64,000 nucleotides of DNA from Methylophaga marina. GTDB lineage: Bacteria; Pseudomonadota; Gammaproteobacteria; Nitrosococcales; Methylophagaceae. The DNA lies in NCBI RefSeq assembly GCF_030296755.1, contig NZ_AP027741.1, forward strand, positions 186,001 through 250,000, read 5' to 3'. Under the pieces are notes generated by a model. It worked only from the letters and a program-made list of their open reading frames with translations, ran no database searches and was not told where the DNA came from. This document shows, in pieces, positions 18,902 to 27,699 of this stretch. Each line of letters begins with the position of its first letter. Position 1 is the first letter of the stretch. The translations under genes and the position numbers were made by a program.

Positions 18902-19906
18902 GTGACAGATAAACTAGCGCTGCACACTAGGCTTGAAAAGGACTTAACAGAAGACTGGCAAGCCATTCTCGACATTCTTGCAGAATTTATGCAGGTGCCT
19001 GTTGCACTGATCCTCCAAGCTGATAACCAGCAAGTTAATGTCTATGCGAGAAATCAAAGTAAACGTAACCCATTCAGACTAAAGCAAAATCTACCTTCGG
19101 GCTCGAGTCTATTTCATAAAAAAGTCATTGAAACAAATCAGCAACTTAGCGTGCTGGATGCCAGCCAAAGTAAAGAATGGGCCAAATCTAAAGAACTTCA
19201 GTACGGTCTCATCAACTATCTGGGTTTCCCACTACACTGGCCTGATGGTGCCAAATTCGGAATCATCTGCGTAATGAAAACAGATGCTGAAGCCTATACA
19301 ACAAAGCAAAAGCAAGTCATATTACAAATCAAAAAAATTGTTGAGTCCCACCTTGAACTGGTTTGGCAAAATCAACAATTACAAGCCCAATCAAATAACC
19401 TTCAATATCTCGCCTATACTGACGATTTAACAGAGAGCTGGAATCGTCGCGCCTTCATCAATGAGAGTAATAAAGAACTGAAACGCAGTCACAGAAGCGG
19501 TCACATTGTTTGTCTGCTTATGATGGACATTGATGATTTTAAAGACATCAATGATGCTTTCGGTCATGAAGTGGGCGATGAGGTACTCAAACTATTCAGC
19601 CATTGCATTCAGGCAACGAAACGCCCCTATGACATTTTTGGTCGTATTGGTGGAGAAGAATTTGCCATATTGCTTCCTGAAACGGGCTTAAAACAGGCGA
19701 CTCATCTAGCAGAACGCATTCGCAAAAAAGTGTCAGAGATTTTTTATTTCACCCAAGGCCAGTCCATAAAGATCACTGTCAGTATTGGTGTTCATCAAGT
19801 TGATGATAAAGAAACAAATATTCTGGTGGCATTGAATCAAGCGGATAAACTACTCTACGCCGCTAAACATTCAGGAAAAAATACTGTGATAGCAACGTCA
19901 CTTTGA
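18902..19906 (+). CDS. GAF-GGDEF diguanylate cyclase
   Basis: A 334-residue cytoplasmic protein starting at GTG. Residues about 10-155 look like a GAF-type sensor domain without membrane spans. Residues about 170-330 are a GGDEF domain with an intact active site GGEEF and an inhibitory RPYD motif five residues before it, indicating a product-inhibited active cyclase. It is divergent from the siderophore receptor gene and its stop overlaps that of the convergent DUF3080 gene by 9 bases. The signal sensed is unknown. Confidence 0.88.
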   Translation: MTDKLALHTRLEKDLTEDWQAILDILAEFMQVPVALILQADNQQVNVYARNQSKRNPFRLKQNLPSGSSLFHKKVIETNQQLSVLDASQSKEWAKSKELQYGLINYLGFPLHWPDGAKFGIICVMKTDAEAYTTKQKQVILQIKKIVESHLELVWQNQQLQAQSNNLQYLAYTDDLTESWNRRAFINESNKELKRSHRSGHIVCLLMMDIDDFKDINDAFGHEVGDEVLKLFSHCIQATKRPYDIFGRIGGEEFAILLPETGLKQATHLAERIRKKVSEIFYFTQGQSIKITVSIGVHQVDDKETNILVALNQADKLLYAAKHSGKNTVIATSL

Positions 19907-20959
19907 CTCAACCCCAGGTCGCATTCCACATTGCTCTAACAAACGTTGCCAAGACTGAGTGTGACGCTCTACGGCTTGATGTAACTGCTGCCAGACACCG
20001 GTAGTTGTGTCAGGATCTAAATTTTCCTGCCGGTAGGCATTAAACTCATCCGATACTGTGTTGTGCCCTTTTACATGTGCAAGTCTGTTCAATAGCGGAA
20101 AAATCTCATCGCTCTGCTGAGTGACTGCCGCCAAATAAGGTTGCACTTTCCCAATATAAATATTGAAGAAAAAGTGACGCACGATTTCAGCTTGAGGTGT
20201 CACGCGCTGTTGATAGCACAGCGCTTTCCCGGCAAGTCTTGCTTCTATGATCTGAGTTGCATCATTTAATCTCGCTGTTAACAACTGAGCACTTTTTAAC
20301 AATTTGCCAGCATGATGGCTGTATAGCCATTGTTGCTGTATTTTGCCTAATTGTTGTAAATCTGTATCGAGATGCTGATTATCTATCTGTTGTTTTATCT
20401 TCAGAAGTTTTTGTAACCCTGTTGTCGTTGAGTGGTTTGAGCTAGTGTCAGTCGGTAAATATCCTTTTGAATATGTCATCAATTCCGTTATTTCTTCTGT
20501 CGACCAAACTGCGTTCCAAAAAACCAGAGGAAGCGTTACACTTTTCTGTGCTATGGCCTGTTTGAGAATATCTCGAGTTTGCTCATCATCAAGTGTATTT
20601 AAACAAAGCTTGGCCGAATGAATAAACTTCATTTCATAGCGAAGTCGATTTATGGGTAGCATGACACGCCCCAAAATAGAATTTCGCTCAGCAACCACAA
20701 CCTGTAATTCACAACCATATAAAGATAAAAACTCCAGCATATTCACGTCTATCTGGGGCACGTCGAGCATTCGTTGCTTTTTATCAGGCAGTTTTGTTAA
20801 GGCAGGTAACTTAGAAGTTGAGACAGGTTGATCTAACACTCTGGCCAGACGGACTAAGTATTCATCCATCATAGAATCTGGCTCGTTGAACTTATCACAT
20901 GCCGTCATCAACAAAACCAGACTAAGAAGAGAAATGACCTTTTTATTCAATAGGTTCAC
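19898..20959 (-). CDS. DUF3080 family lipoprotein
   Basis: A 353-residue predicted lipoprotein with lipobox LMTAC at residue 21. The remainder is mostly helical. The stretch DVNMLEFLSLYGCELQVVVAERNSILG near residues 72-98 is what I associate with the DUF3080 family of gammaproteobacteria. The function of the family is not known. The gene is separate from its upstream neighbour by only 69 bases and both run in the same direction, so co-transcription with the CHASE sensor is possible. Confidence 0.75.
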   Translation of the reverse strand: MNLLNKKVISLLSLVLLMTACDKFNEPDSMMDEYLVRLARVLDQPVSTSKLPALTKLPDKKQRMLDVPQIDVNMLEFLSLYGCELQVVVAERNSILGRVMLPINRLRYEMKFIHSAKLCLNTLDDEQTRDILKQAIAQKSVTLPLVFWNAVWSTEEITELMTYSKGYLPTDTSSNHSTTTGLQKLLKIKQQIDNQHLDTDLQQLGKIQQQWLYSHHAGKLLKSAQLLTARLNDATQIIEARLAGKALCYQQRVTPQAEIVRHFFFNIYIGKVQPYLAAVTQQSDEIFPLLNRLAHVKGHNTVSDEFNAYRQENLDPDTTTGVWQQLHQAVERHTQSWQRLLEQCGMRPGVESK

Positions 20960-21028
20960 TATGACAAAGTTGGGCTTAAGCAGGTTAGATATAGCTTGTA
21001 ATGAACTAAAATCATGTTATCGGACAGG

Positions 21029-22846
21029 TCAGGAAATTTGCTGATGTATGCCAAACATCAGCAATGGCTGCCCTGCTTGGGTGTGGGAGATGACCCGACC
21101 TTTAGTCAGCACATGTACTACTTTTCCGTTTCGATGCAACATCCTTATCGTACATTCAAAAAAGTCTGTCTCACCTTTCAAATGCCTTTCTAATTGCTTT
21201 CCGACGTTGAGTACATCATCAGGGTGACAATGCTCCTTCCAGGTGTCCATTGTCATCGGCAATAGCTCAGTTAAATCATAGCCTATCATTTCTGCCCAAT
21301 TCTGGTTATAGACAGCCTCTCCCGTTTCGATATTCCACTGCCAGCTCCCCAATTTCGCACTCGATAGCACTGTTTCCAATCGTTCGGCTTCTTGACGTAA
21401 CTGTGTATGTGCCTCTTGTCCAACGGTCTTATCGACTATAAAACCAATGATTTTTGATGGATTATCAATCGCGTCACGCTCCACATAAAAACTGCCGTGC
21501 AGATAACGTATGCCATGTTGAGTAAAAATGCGAAATGTCAGCTCAAAACGCTCCTCAAATTGGGATGCTTGTTCCAAGTCCATAGATATGCGGTCACGAT
21601 CCAATTCATGAACCATTAGCAACCATTGCTTGTATGAGCCATCAAATGTGTTGTTTTTGATTTCATAAATGGAGAGTAGCTGCTGATCCATATAAACTTT
21701 GTCTGAATAAAGGTCCCACTCCATGACGCCTATCTTGGCGATATGTGTGGCCATGAGTAGCCGCTGTTCTGATAGGTTACGGCTGGCATGAGCTTCTGAG
21801 GCTTGTTTTGTCGCCCCAGCCCCTTGCCTTGCCAAAAATGAAATGAAACTAAATATAGCTACACCAACAAGCGTACAGATGATGGCTATCAACACAGGTT
21901 GATAGCGTTCTGATAAGGTCGTGAAATCATCATGACTATAAACAAACAAGCGCCAGTTTCTCTCTCCAATATTCAGCTCAAACATGTGTGAGAACGCTTT
22001 TTCATTTTCTTTTTCATGATAAAAAGCGTGTTCAGTGTCAGCATTTTTGTATAACAACGTGTATGCGTCATCACTGAAATCATAAATCTCAAAATTTAAC
22101 GTTTGTTGTCCTCGGCCTAAAATACCCTGCATGAAATCCTTCATCCTGAACGCGGCATAAACAAAGCCCTGGATTGCATCTCTACGTTCAACAACAGAAC
22201 CGGTGGCCTTATTATGTTGATACACAGGCACATACATTAAGAACCCATGCTGCTTTTCTTCATTTGTCTCCTGTTCAAGGATAACCGGGCCAGTCGCTAC
22301 TGCTTGTTTAGTATCTCTGGCTAAAATCATCGCCTGCCTTCGAACAGGCTCTGAAAACATATCAAACCCAAAAGCACGTTGGTTACGCCAATCAAAAGGT
22401 TCTATGAACACAATCGAACTATACTGTTCGCGTTTACCTGTGGGCTCGAGAGTGTAATCAGGAAACCCTTCTTCCCGGATGGATTGGATATGTTTAGTAA
22501 GGGATTGAGAAGGAATCATCTCGGCGTAACCAATCGCCTGTATGCCAGGAAAGTCTCTCTGCAATTGAATCGTATCGACAAAATGACGCCAATCTGTGCG
22601 GGTCACTTGAGTACTGGCATCAAATAATCCTTTGCCACTACGAAGTGCCAACTCATAATCACGCATCCGTTCCGATATGGCCTGAGCAACGTAACTAGCT
22701 TCATAATTAAACCGCTGATTCACCTTGTTATGAACAGTAGTGAATAACAGATAACACAGCCATGTACTGATCAACAGCCATAGTGATAGTGCCAGCCATG
22801 CTGATGGTGGATGCTTTTTGATGTGCCTGGAAAAAAACGTTTCCAT
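21029..22846 (-). CDS. Membrane sensor with CHASE domain and two PAS/PAC domains, no output domain
   Basis: About 605 residues. A membrane helix (about residues 18-37), a periplasmic CHASE domain (about 70-290, with DFPGIQAIGYAEMIP and GPVILEQET), a second helix (about 318-338) and two PAS/PAC units follow. The protein ends with LLMFGIHQQIS, exactly where a PAC motif normally leads into a kinase or GGDEF domain. I find no clear continuation in another frame. It may signal through a partner, or its 3' part may have been lost. The start is uncertain: ATG at 22846, or TTG at 22867. Confidence 0.78.
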   Translation of the reverse strand: METFFSRHIKKHPPSAWLALSLWLLISTWLCYLLFTTVHNKVNQRFNYEASYVAQAISERMRDYELALRSGKGLFDASTQVTRTDWRHFVDTIQLQRDFPGIQAIGYAEMIPSQSLTKHIQSIREEGFPDYTLEPTGKREQYSSIVFIEPFDWRNQRAFGFDMFSEPVRRQAMILARDTKQAVATGPVILEQETNEEKQHGFLMYVPVYQHNKATGSVVERRDAIQGFVYAAFRMKDFMQGILGRGQQTLNFEIYDFSDDAYTLLYKNADTEHAFYHEKENEKAFSHMFELNIGERNWRLFVYSHDDFTTLSERYQPVLIAIICTLVGVAIFSFISFLARQGAGATKQASEAHASRNLSEQRLLMATHIAKIGVMEWDLYSDKVYMDQQLLSIYEIKNNTFDGSYKQWLLMVHELDRDRISMDLEQASQFEERFELTFRIFTQHGIRYLHGSFYVERDAIDNPSKIIGFIVDKTVGQEAHTQLRQEAERLETVLSSAKLGSWQWNIETGEAVYNQNWAEMIGYDLTELLPMTMDTWKEHCHPDDVLNVGKQLERHLKGETDFFECTIRMLHRNGKVVHVLTKGRVISHTQAGQPLLMFGIHQQIS

Positions 22847-23118
22847 TACTTTTAAGTTACCACCCAATAAAGAGATAAGTCATATCTACAAATAGCCGTT
22901 TTACTCAGTATGACGATGAGTTGATGATGAAGCTAGCTACCCAAACTAAGAGCACTTTTTTTTACAGAAAAATCCTTCTGCAAAAATGACATCGATCATT
23001 TCATCATTTTGTCACAATAAAACGGCATAAACTATCAGTGACCAGCAGGGATTCGTGTTTTCTGAGATAGGTCGAGATCAGTTGTTGAGGCTTCTTATCT
23101 TGACAGGCAAAAATATTT

Positions 23119-23147
23119 TTGACACGGCTCTGTATTGTCTATACATT
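23119..23147 (+). promoter_or_regulatory. Candidate promoter of the cold-shock gene, with long leader
   Basis: TTGACA at 23119-23124 is followed after 15 to 17 bases by TATACA or TACATT. A transcript starting about 23155 would have a leader of about 150 bases before the ATG at 23308, comparable to the long leaders of cold-shock mRNAs. The rest of 22847-23307 shows no gene. The exact -10 is uncertain. Confidence 0.45.
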
Positions 23148-23307
23148 GAACATAGCTTGAAAGTTGATCTGAATATTTATTTTTCATTTCGAAGCATTAC
23201 CATCAGTAGCTCGTCCTGTTTGTTAATAAGTACTCTGCACACTTCCAGCTATACCAAAAAGTCTCAATTTGGGACTTCAATTATTTATTAAGAAATTAGG
23301 ATTATTT

Positions 23308-23514
23308 ATGTCTACAACTACTGGTACTGTTAAATGGTTTAACGAAGCTAAAGGTTTTGGTTTTATTGAACAAGAGTCTGGCCCAGACGTTTTTGCTCAC
23401 TTCAGCCAAATCAAAGGTGACGGTTTCAGAACCCTGAATGAAGGTCAACGTGTTGAGTTCACAGTAACTCAAGGTGCTAAAGGCCCTCAAGCAGAAAACA
23501 TTACTGCTCTGTAA
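23308..23514 (+). CDS. Cold-shock protein (CspA family)
   Basis: A 68-residue single cold-shock domain. RNP1 is KGFGFIE near residue 15 and RNP2 is the slightly unusual VFAHFS near residue 27. The protein binds single-stranded RNA/DNA as an antiterminator or RNA chaperone. The ATG at 23308 is preceded by TTAGGA; the upstream in-frame TTG at 23269 would add an unrelated tail. It has its own promoter region, long leader and terminator, so it is monocistronic. Whether it is cold-induced cannot be told from sequence. Confidence 0.95.
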   Translation: MSTTTGTVKWFNEAKGFGFIEQESGPDVFAHFSQIKGDGFRTLNEGQRVEFTVTQGAKGPQAENITAL

Positions 23515-23534
23515 GACATTATTTTTACAGAAAA

Positions 23535-23568
23535 GAAAAAAAGCCCCGTTATTCGGGGCTTTTTTTTG
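23535..23568 (+). terminator. Rho-independent terminator after the cold-shock gene
   Basis: AGCCCCG / CGGGGCT stem with a 5-nt loop, preceded by a run of A and followed by eight T. It can work in both directions and so may also serve the convergent SDR gene. Confidence 0.93.
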
Positions 23569-23577
23569 CCTGCTGTT

Positions 23578-24305
23578 CTACTCCACAACCTGTTTGGCAA
23601 AATGTTTATATTCACGACCAATCTGTTGGGCTCGGCTATCAGGAAATACATGGGGCTCGCCCAGCTCTAACGCCTTAATAATGGCCTGTGCGACAACACT
23701 GGGGGTTCTGCGTCACTCACCCCTATCGATTTCGCCATATCCGTATCGACAGGTCCCGGATGAACACTCAAAACAACCGTTCCTTGCTGACCCAGCTCGT
23801 GCCTGATGGCTTGAGTTAGAGAGTATGCGGCGGCTTTAGATGCCGCGTATGTCGCAAAAGCTGGCACACATCTTAGTGATGCAATTGAGTTCAGTTGAAC
23901 AAATGCACCACCACCGTTGTTCTTTAATAACGGAGCAAATGCTTGTGCCATTCTCAACAAGCCAAATACATTGATATCAAATTCATTCTGTAAGGACTCA
24001 ATGGCGGCCGAGTCTAAAATAGCGGCTTTATTTAAAATACCTGCATTATTGATAACAACATCCACATCCTGTGCGTTTGCCGCTGCAGCATAAATGGAGT
24101 TAGGTTGATTAAGATCGAGAAATATAGGTGTGACGCGATCAGCATAACGCATTTCAAAATCATCTACCGAACTCAAATCTCTTACCGCAAGGTAGACTTT
24201 TTCAACACCATAATCGAGTAGTGTCTCTGCGATAACTCTACCTATCCCTCTATTAGCGCCAGTGATAAACACAACACGATGTTTTAAACCAAATCCTGCG
24301 TTCAT
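23578..24305 (-). pseudogene. Short-chain dehydrogenase/reductase, frameshifted near its C-terminus
   Basis: An NAD(P)-dependent SDR. The nucleotide-binding TGANRGIGRVIAE is near residue 15, NNAG near residue 86, and the catalytic Ser and YAASK lie near residues 137-155. The frame as given stops at 23667. In a run of five C (plus-strand G at 23701-23705), adding one base gives SVVAQAIIKALELGEPHVFPDS and a stop at 23578, a normal SDR end of 242 residues. The substrate is unknown. The break is probably a homopolymer error. Confidence 0.85.
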
Positions 24306-24430
24306 TTTTTATCCCTGTTAATGGTTTCCACTTGCTGACTGACGGAATCCAATAAAGTTCAGGGTTTAAATAGTTGCCATATGAAAATCAGTCAAATACA
24401 TTGTGTCCGAGATAAATAGAAAGGTACCCC

Positions 24431-25729
24431 ATGGATATCGAACACTACCAAAGTCTGATCGAACAATTTCTGAGTCAATTAATGCATTGGTTAAGTAGTC
24501 CAAAATTTTATTCACAAATTGGATTAATCATACTGGCTCTGCTCATTGGCTTGTCAGTGAATCGTTTCCTTCGCAATCTGTCCCCTCTTCTCAGAGAAAG
24601 ACCAACGGAAGGGCCTATTCTTCAAATTCGTCAAGGTATATTCAGACTGAGAGAACTTATTCTGCCACTTATGCTGGTGTTATCTATGTCTGTAGCCGCT
24701 GACATCAGCCAAGCTGTGATTGGTCAAGCCTGGCTGGTTAAACTCAGCTTAAGCCTTGCCGTCATTTTTATGCTTTACACCATTATCACCCGGTTCGTTG
24801 AGAAACAGCTTTTTAGAAAACTCGCTTTATGGTTCATTTTGCCTATTGCTGTTTTGCACGTATTTGGCTGGCTAGATGAAGTTGTCGCTTACCTTGAAAC
24901 AATCTCACTGCAGATCGGCAACTTTAAAATCTCTGCTTATGGAGTAGCCAGAGTTCTCATCTTTGGTTCGGTTTTATTTTGGTTAGGTCGACTTTCCAAC
25001 AGTGCCGGTCAGCAAATCATTCGGAATCAGCATGATCTGGATATTGGTACAAGGGAGGTGTTTGCGAAGTTATTTCAAGTAGGACTCTTCTTTGTCGTCT
25101 TTCTACTGTTACTTCAAATCATGGGCATTAATTTGACCGCATTGGCCGTGTTCGGCGGTGCGCTTGGTGTTGGTCTAGGGTTTGGACTTCAGGCCATCGC
25201 ATCCAATTTTATCTCCGGTATCATTCTTCTATTGGACCGCTCTCTGAGCGTGGGTGACTTTGTTGAGATGGAAGATGGTCGCTGTGGCACCATACGTGAA
25301 CTCAATATGCGTTCAACGACCTTAGAAACCTATGACGGCAAAGACATCATGGTGCCCAACGAACAATTTATTACGACCAGCTTCACCAATTGGACACACA
25401 AAAATACCAAACAACGCTACTCATTGGAGTTTCAGGTTGCCTATAAAACAGATTTACACCAGCTCTTTGAACTGGTTCGAGAAACAGTGGGAAGTCATCC
25501 ACAAGTGATGAGTGGTGAGGATATACCTATTGAAGAAAGACCAGATGCCGAAATAAAAGGCTTTGCTGACTCTGGCATAGATATTCTGGTCGAATTCTGG
25601 ATGCAAGGCATTGATGATGGTCCCAACAGGGTTGGTGCTGACCTACTGTTGATGATTTGGGATATTCTGAAACAAAACGATATCGAAATTCCCTTCCCAC
25701 AACGAGAAGTTAAAATTATTAATCAATAA
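24431..25729 (+). CDS. MscS family mechanosensitive ion channel
   Basis: A 432-residue inner-membrane protein with about six spans before the conserved MscS pore. The pore-lining helix FGGALGVGLGFGLQAIASNFISG near residues 236-258 and the beta-domain RSLSVGDFVEM and VPNEQFITTSFTNW follow. It is longer than E. coli MscS (286 residues), so it belongs to the medium-sized MscS relatives with extra N-terminal helices. It would open under membrane tension and release solutes on hypo-osmotic shock. It is divergent from the SDR gene. Confidence 0.92.
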   Translation: MDIEHYQSLIEQFLSQLMHWLSSPKFYSQIGLIILALLIGLSVNRFLRNLSPLLRERPTEGPILQIRQGIFRLRELILPLMLVLSMSVAADISQAVIGQAWLVKLSLSLAVIFMLYTIITRFVEKQLFRKLALWFILPIAVLHVFGWLDEVVAYLETISLQIGNFKISAYGVARVLIFGSVLFWLGRLSNSAGQQIIRNQHDLDIGTREVFAKLFQVGLFFVVFLLLLQIMGINLTALAVFGGALGVGLGFGLQAIASNFISGIILLLDRSLSVGDFVEMEDGRCGTIRELNMRSTTLETYDGKDIMVPNEQFITTSFTNWTHKNTKQRYSLEFQVAYKTDLHQLFELVRETVGSHPQVMSGEDIPIEERPDAEIKGFADSGIDILVEFWMQGIDDGPNRVGADLLLMIWDILKQNDIEIPFPQREVKIINQ

Positions 25730-25745
25730 TTGCCAGGATATCCTT

Positions 25746-25781
25746 AACATTAAAATGCTTGTGCGCAAGCATTTTAATGTT
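25746..25781. repeat. Perfect 16-bp inverted repeat with 4-nt loop
   Basis: AACATTAAAATGCTTG and its exact complement flank TGCG. It starts 17 bases after the MscS stop codon. No T-run follows on either strand, so it is not a standard terminator. It may block 3'-to-5' decay, terminate weakly, or bind a dimeric regulator. Confidence 0.8.
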
Positions 25782-25834
25782 ATTATTTAGTCACTTGGTC
25801 AATACCAGTCTCACTTTATTATTGGGAGTTTTTT

Positions 25835-26227
25835 ATGAAATATACACCGTTCATTGCTCCCATTCTTGTCACCGCCGTTATCGCTCTAAATCAGACTTTT
25901 GCTTGTGATAGCCAGTCATCCTGTAAAAGTAATGCAAAAACATCGTCCCCTGCTCAAAGACTGGCAGAAAGTTGCTATCGACAATGGTTAACTCTCGACT
26001 GGACACTGGCAAATGCAGAAATGCTAGCAAGGGACAATCTCGCTTTTAATGAGGGTGTGAGAAATATCTGTCAGGCTAGGGCTGAACTCTTCTTTGAAGG
26101 GTATGAAATAAAGCCCTTTATCGCAGATGATTCACAGCAAGAAGTCTTTCCACTGGTTTTTCGTCCAAATGTCGATACAATAAAATCACAAATTCGTCTC
26201 AATTTACCGAAACTCAGACTGATATAA
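25835..26227 (+). CDS. Secreted protein of unknown function
   Basis: A 130-residue protein with a signal peptide (MKYTPFIAPILVTAVIALNQ, cleaved after TFA). The mature part starts with a Cys-containing CDSQSSCKS stretch. ESCYRQWLTLDWTLANAEMLARDNLAFNEGVRNICQA then forms a helical, Cys-containing core. I recognise no family. A GGGAG motif 9 bases before the ATG supports this start. It stands alone between mscS and ohrR. Confidence 0.72.
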   Translation: MKYTPFIAPILVTAVIALNQTFACDSQSSCKSNAKTSSPAQRLAESCYRQWLTLDWTLANAEMLARDNLAFNEGVRNICQARAELFFEGYEIKPFIADDSQQEVFPLVFRPNVDTIKSQIRLNLPKLRLI

Positions 26228-26256
26228 TGAGTCTGAGATATGGTATATCTTTTTTT
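26213..26256 (+). terminator. Probable terminator after the secreted-protein gene
   Basis: Two inverted repeats follow each other: CTCAGACT / AGTCTGAG around the stop codon, then AGATAT / ATATCT leading directly into seven T. The second stem is AT-only and weak, so efficiency is uncertain. Confidence 0.45.
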
Positions 26257-26303
26257 ATCCAAAAAATTGTCATTTCATATAAACAACTGAGAATAAATCC
26301 GAT

Positions 26304-26331
26304 TTGCGTTGCTTTGATTACTCTCTATAAT
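26304..26331 (+). promoter_or_regulatory. Candidate sigma-70 promoter upstream of ohrR
   Basis: TTGCGT and a perfect TATAAT are separated by 16 bases, about 105 bases before the ohrR start. The best promoter-like match in the 208-base gap. Confidence 0.4.
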
Positions 26332-26435
26332 GAGCAATCTTGAGTTGTTATAGACTTAAGCGAATCAATCAACGGCTACTAAGCCTTATTGCATCGTGGC
26401 AATGTTAATAAGCAAATTTTTTAAGGAATCAACGC

Positions 26436-26897
26436 ATGTCAAACTTTGATAACTTGAGACTCGATAATCAACTGTGCTTTGCTTTATATAGTGCTACGAA
26501 CAGCATCACACGATTTTATCGCAGTCTGTTAAATGAATATGATCTCACCTACCCCCAATATCTGGTTTTAGTTGTTTTGTGGGAAAAAGATGGTGTCGCC
26601 ATTAAAGATGTGATGAAACAACTGAAGTTAGACTCAGGTACATTATCTCCCATCATTAAACGGCTTCAGGCTGCTGAGCTGGTTGAGAAAGTTCGCACAG
26701 ATGAAGATGAAAGGGTTGTTCGACTTTTCTTAACGAACAAAGCGAGACAATTGGAGCCCCATATCGCTGAAGTTCAAAATAAAGTGGCATGTAAAACTAA
26801 TTTGTCATCAACAGAGTTTTTTGACTTATTAAGCACCCTGAATCAACTCACCAATGATCTCAATCAACGTGAAGAAACTACTGAGAAAATGACCTAA
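26436..26897 (+). CDS. ohrR: MarR family regulator, OhrR type
   Basis: A 153-residue winged-helix repressor. The N-terminal LDNQLCFALYSATN with Cys near residue 15 is the redox-sensing cysteine region of OhrR, and the winged helix spans about residues 30-100 (LDSGTLSPIIKRL, DEDERVVRLFL). OhrR normally represses ohr, an organic-hydroperoxide reductase, until its Cys is oxidised. No ohr gene is adjacent here, so the target must lie elsewhere or be a neighbour such as the secreted protein. Its end overlaps the convergent membrane protein gene by 4 bases. Confidence 0.88.
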   Translation: MSNFDNLRLDNQLCFALYSATNSITRFYRSLLNEYDLTYPQYLVLVVLWEKDGVAIKDVMKQLKLDSGTLSPIIKRLQAAELVEKVRTDEDERVVRLFLTNKARQLEPHIAEVQNKVACKTNLSSTEFFDLLSTLNQLTNDLNQREETTEKMT

Positions 26898-27685
26898 AAC
26901 TTTATTTGATATACATGGACAGTGAATTTGAATAAAAGCCACAGCGTTAATAAAGGAATAAATAACATTAATAAAACAAACTCAGCAAGCAGATAGACAG
27001 CTGCTTTAACTGCACGATCTGCCTGCTCCCTGACTTGCTGAAGTTTTGCTTCTATATCTAACTGGCCTTTCAGACTGTTAAACCAGCCTTTTGATTTTTT
27101 CTGTTGTTGCTCACTCAATGTTTCCACTTCATTCTGGGTCTGTTCCAAGACAATAACAGCTTCTTCCCTCTGAGATGCCAATAACTCATGCACCGTTGCA
27201 CTAGCCATCACTGATACAGGTATCAATAACCTGAGAATAGATAAAAACAATACTGTTTTAAGAAAAACAGGTGTGTGTTGCTGTGATGTTTTAGCTAAAA
27301 AATAACTCGCCGCCGCTATCAGTGCTAATGTTGCAATCGCTATTCTCAAAAATGCTTGATCAGATAAAAATAAGATAATTTGCTGAATGCCGAGTGAAGC
27401 TGAGGCAGCTAATAACACACTTGAGAATTGTTCTATTAGGTCATTTAAAGGATCGAGTATTTGTCCCGGTGCTAATGTCAGCCCGACGCCCATGGGTTCT
27501 ATAGAAACTTCAGTTCCCTGAGCAACAGAGATGACACCATTTAAGCCTCTTGCCAAAGCATAGACTGACAAGGTGACCGTCATCATTTTTTTAAGCTGAT
27601 GATCAGTCGACGTTGCAACAGGAAAGCAAGCCAAAATTAAACAAACACAAAGCAGTGATAATGACAATCGATGTTTGTTTAACAT
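26894..27685 (-). CDS. Membrane protein of unknown function with coiled coil
   Basis: A 263-residue protein I cannot assign. It has an N-terminal signal-anchor, a conserved-looking block LARGLNGVISVAQGTEVSIE (about residues 46-65), LDPLNDLIEQFSSVLLAAS, two or three membrane helices, a Gln/Glu-rich coiled coil near residues 170-220, and a C-terminal membrane pair. I chose ATG 27685, since GAGATGAG precedes it. It starts 14 bases after the Cache-GGDEF stop and is in the same direction, so the two may form an operon. Confidence 0.7.
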   Translation of the reverse strand: MLNKHRLSLSLLCVCLILACFPVATSTDHQLKKMMTVTLSVYALARGLNGVISVAQGTEVSIEPMGVGLTLAPGQILDPLNDLIEQFSSVLLAASASLGIQQIILFLSDQAFLRIAIATLALIAAASYFLAKTSQQHTPVFLKTVLFLSILRLLIPVSVMASATVHELLASQREEAVIVLEQTQNEVETLSEQQQKKSKGWFNSLKGQLDIEAKLQQVREQADRAVKAAVYLLAEFVLLMLFIPLLTLWLLFKFTVHVYQIKF

Positions 27686-27699
27686 ATTCAACTCATCTC

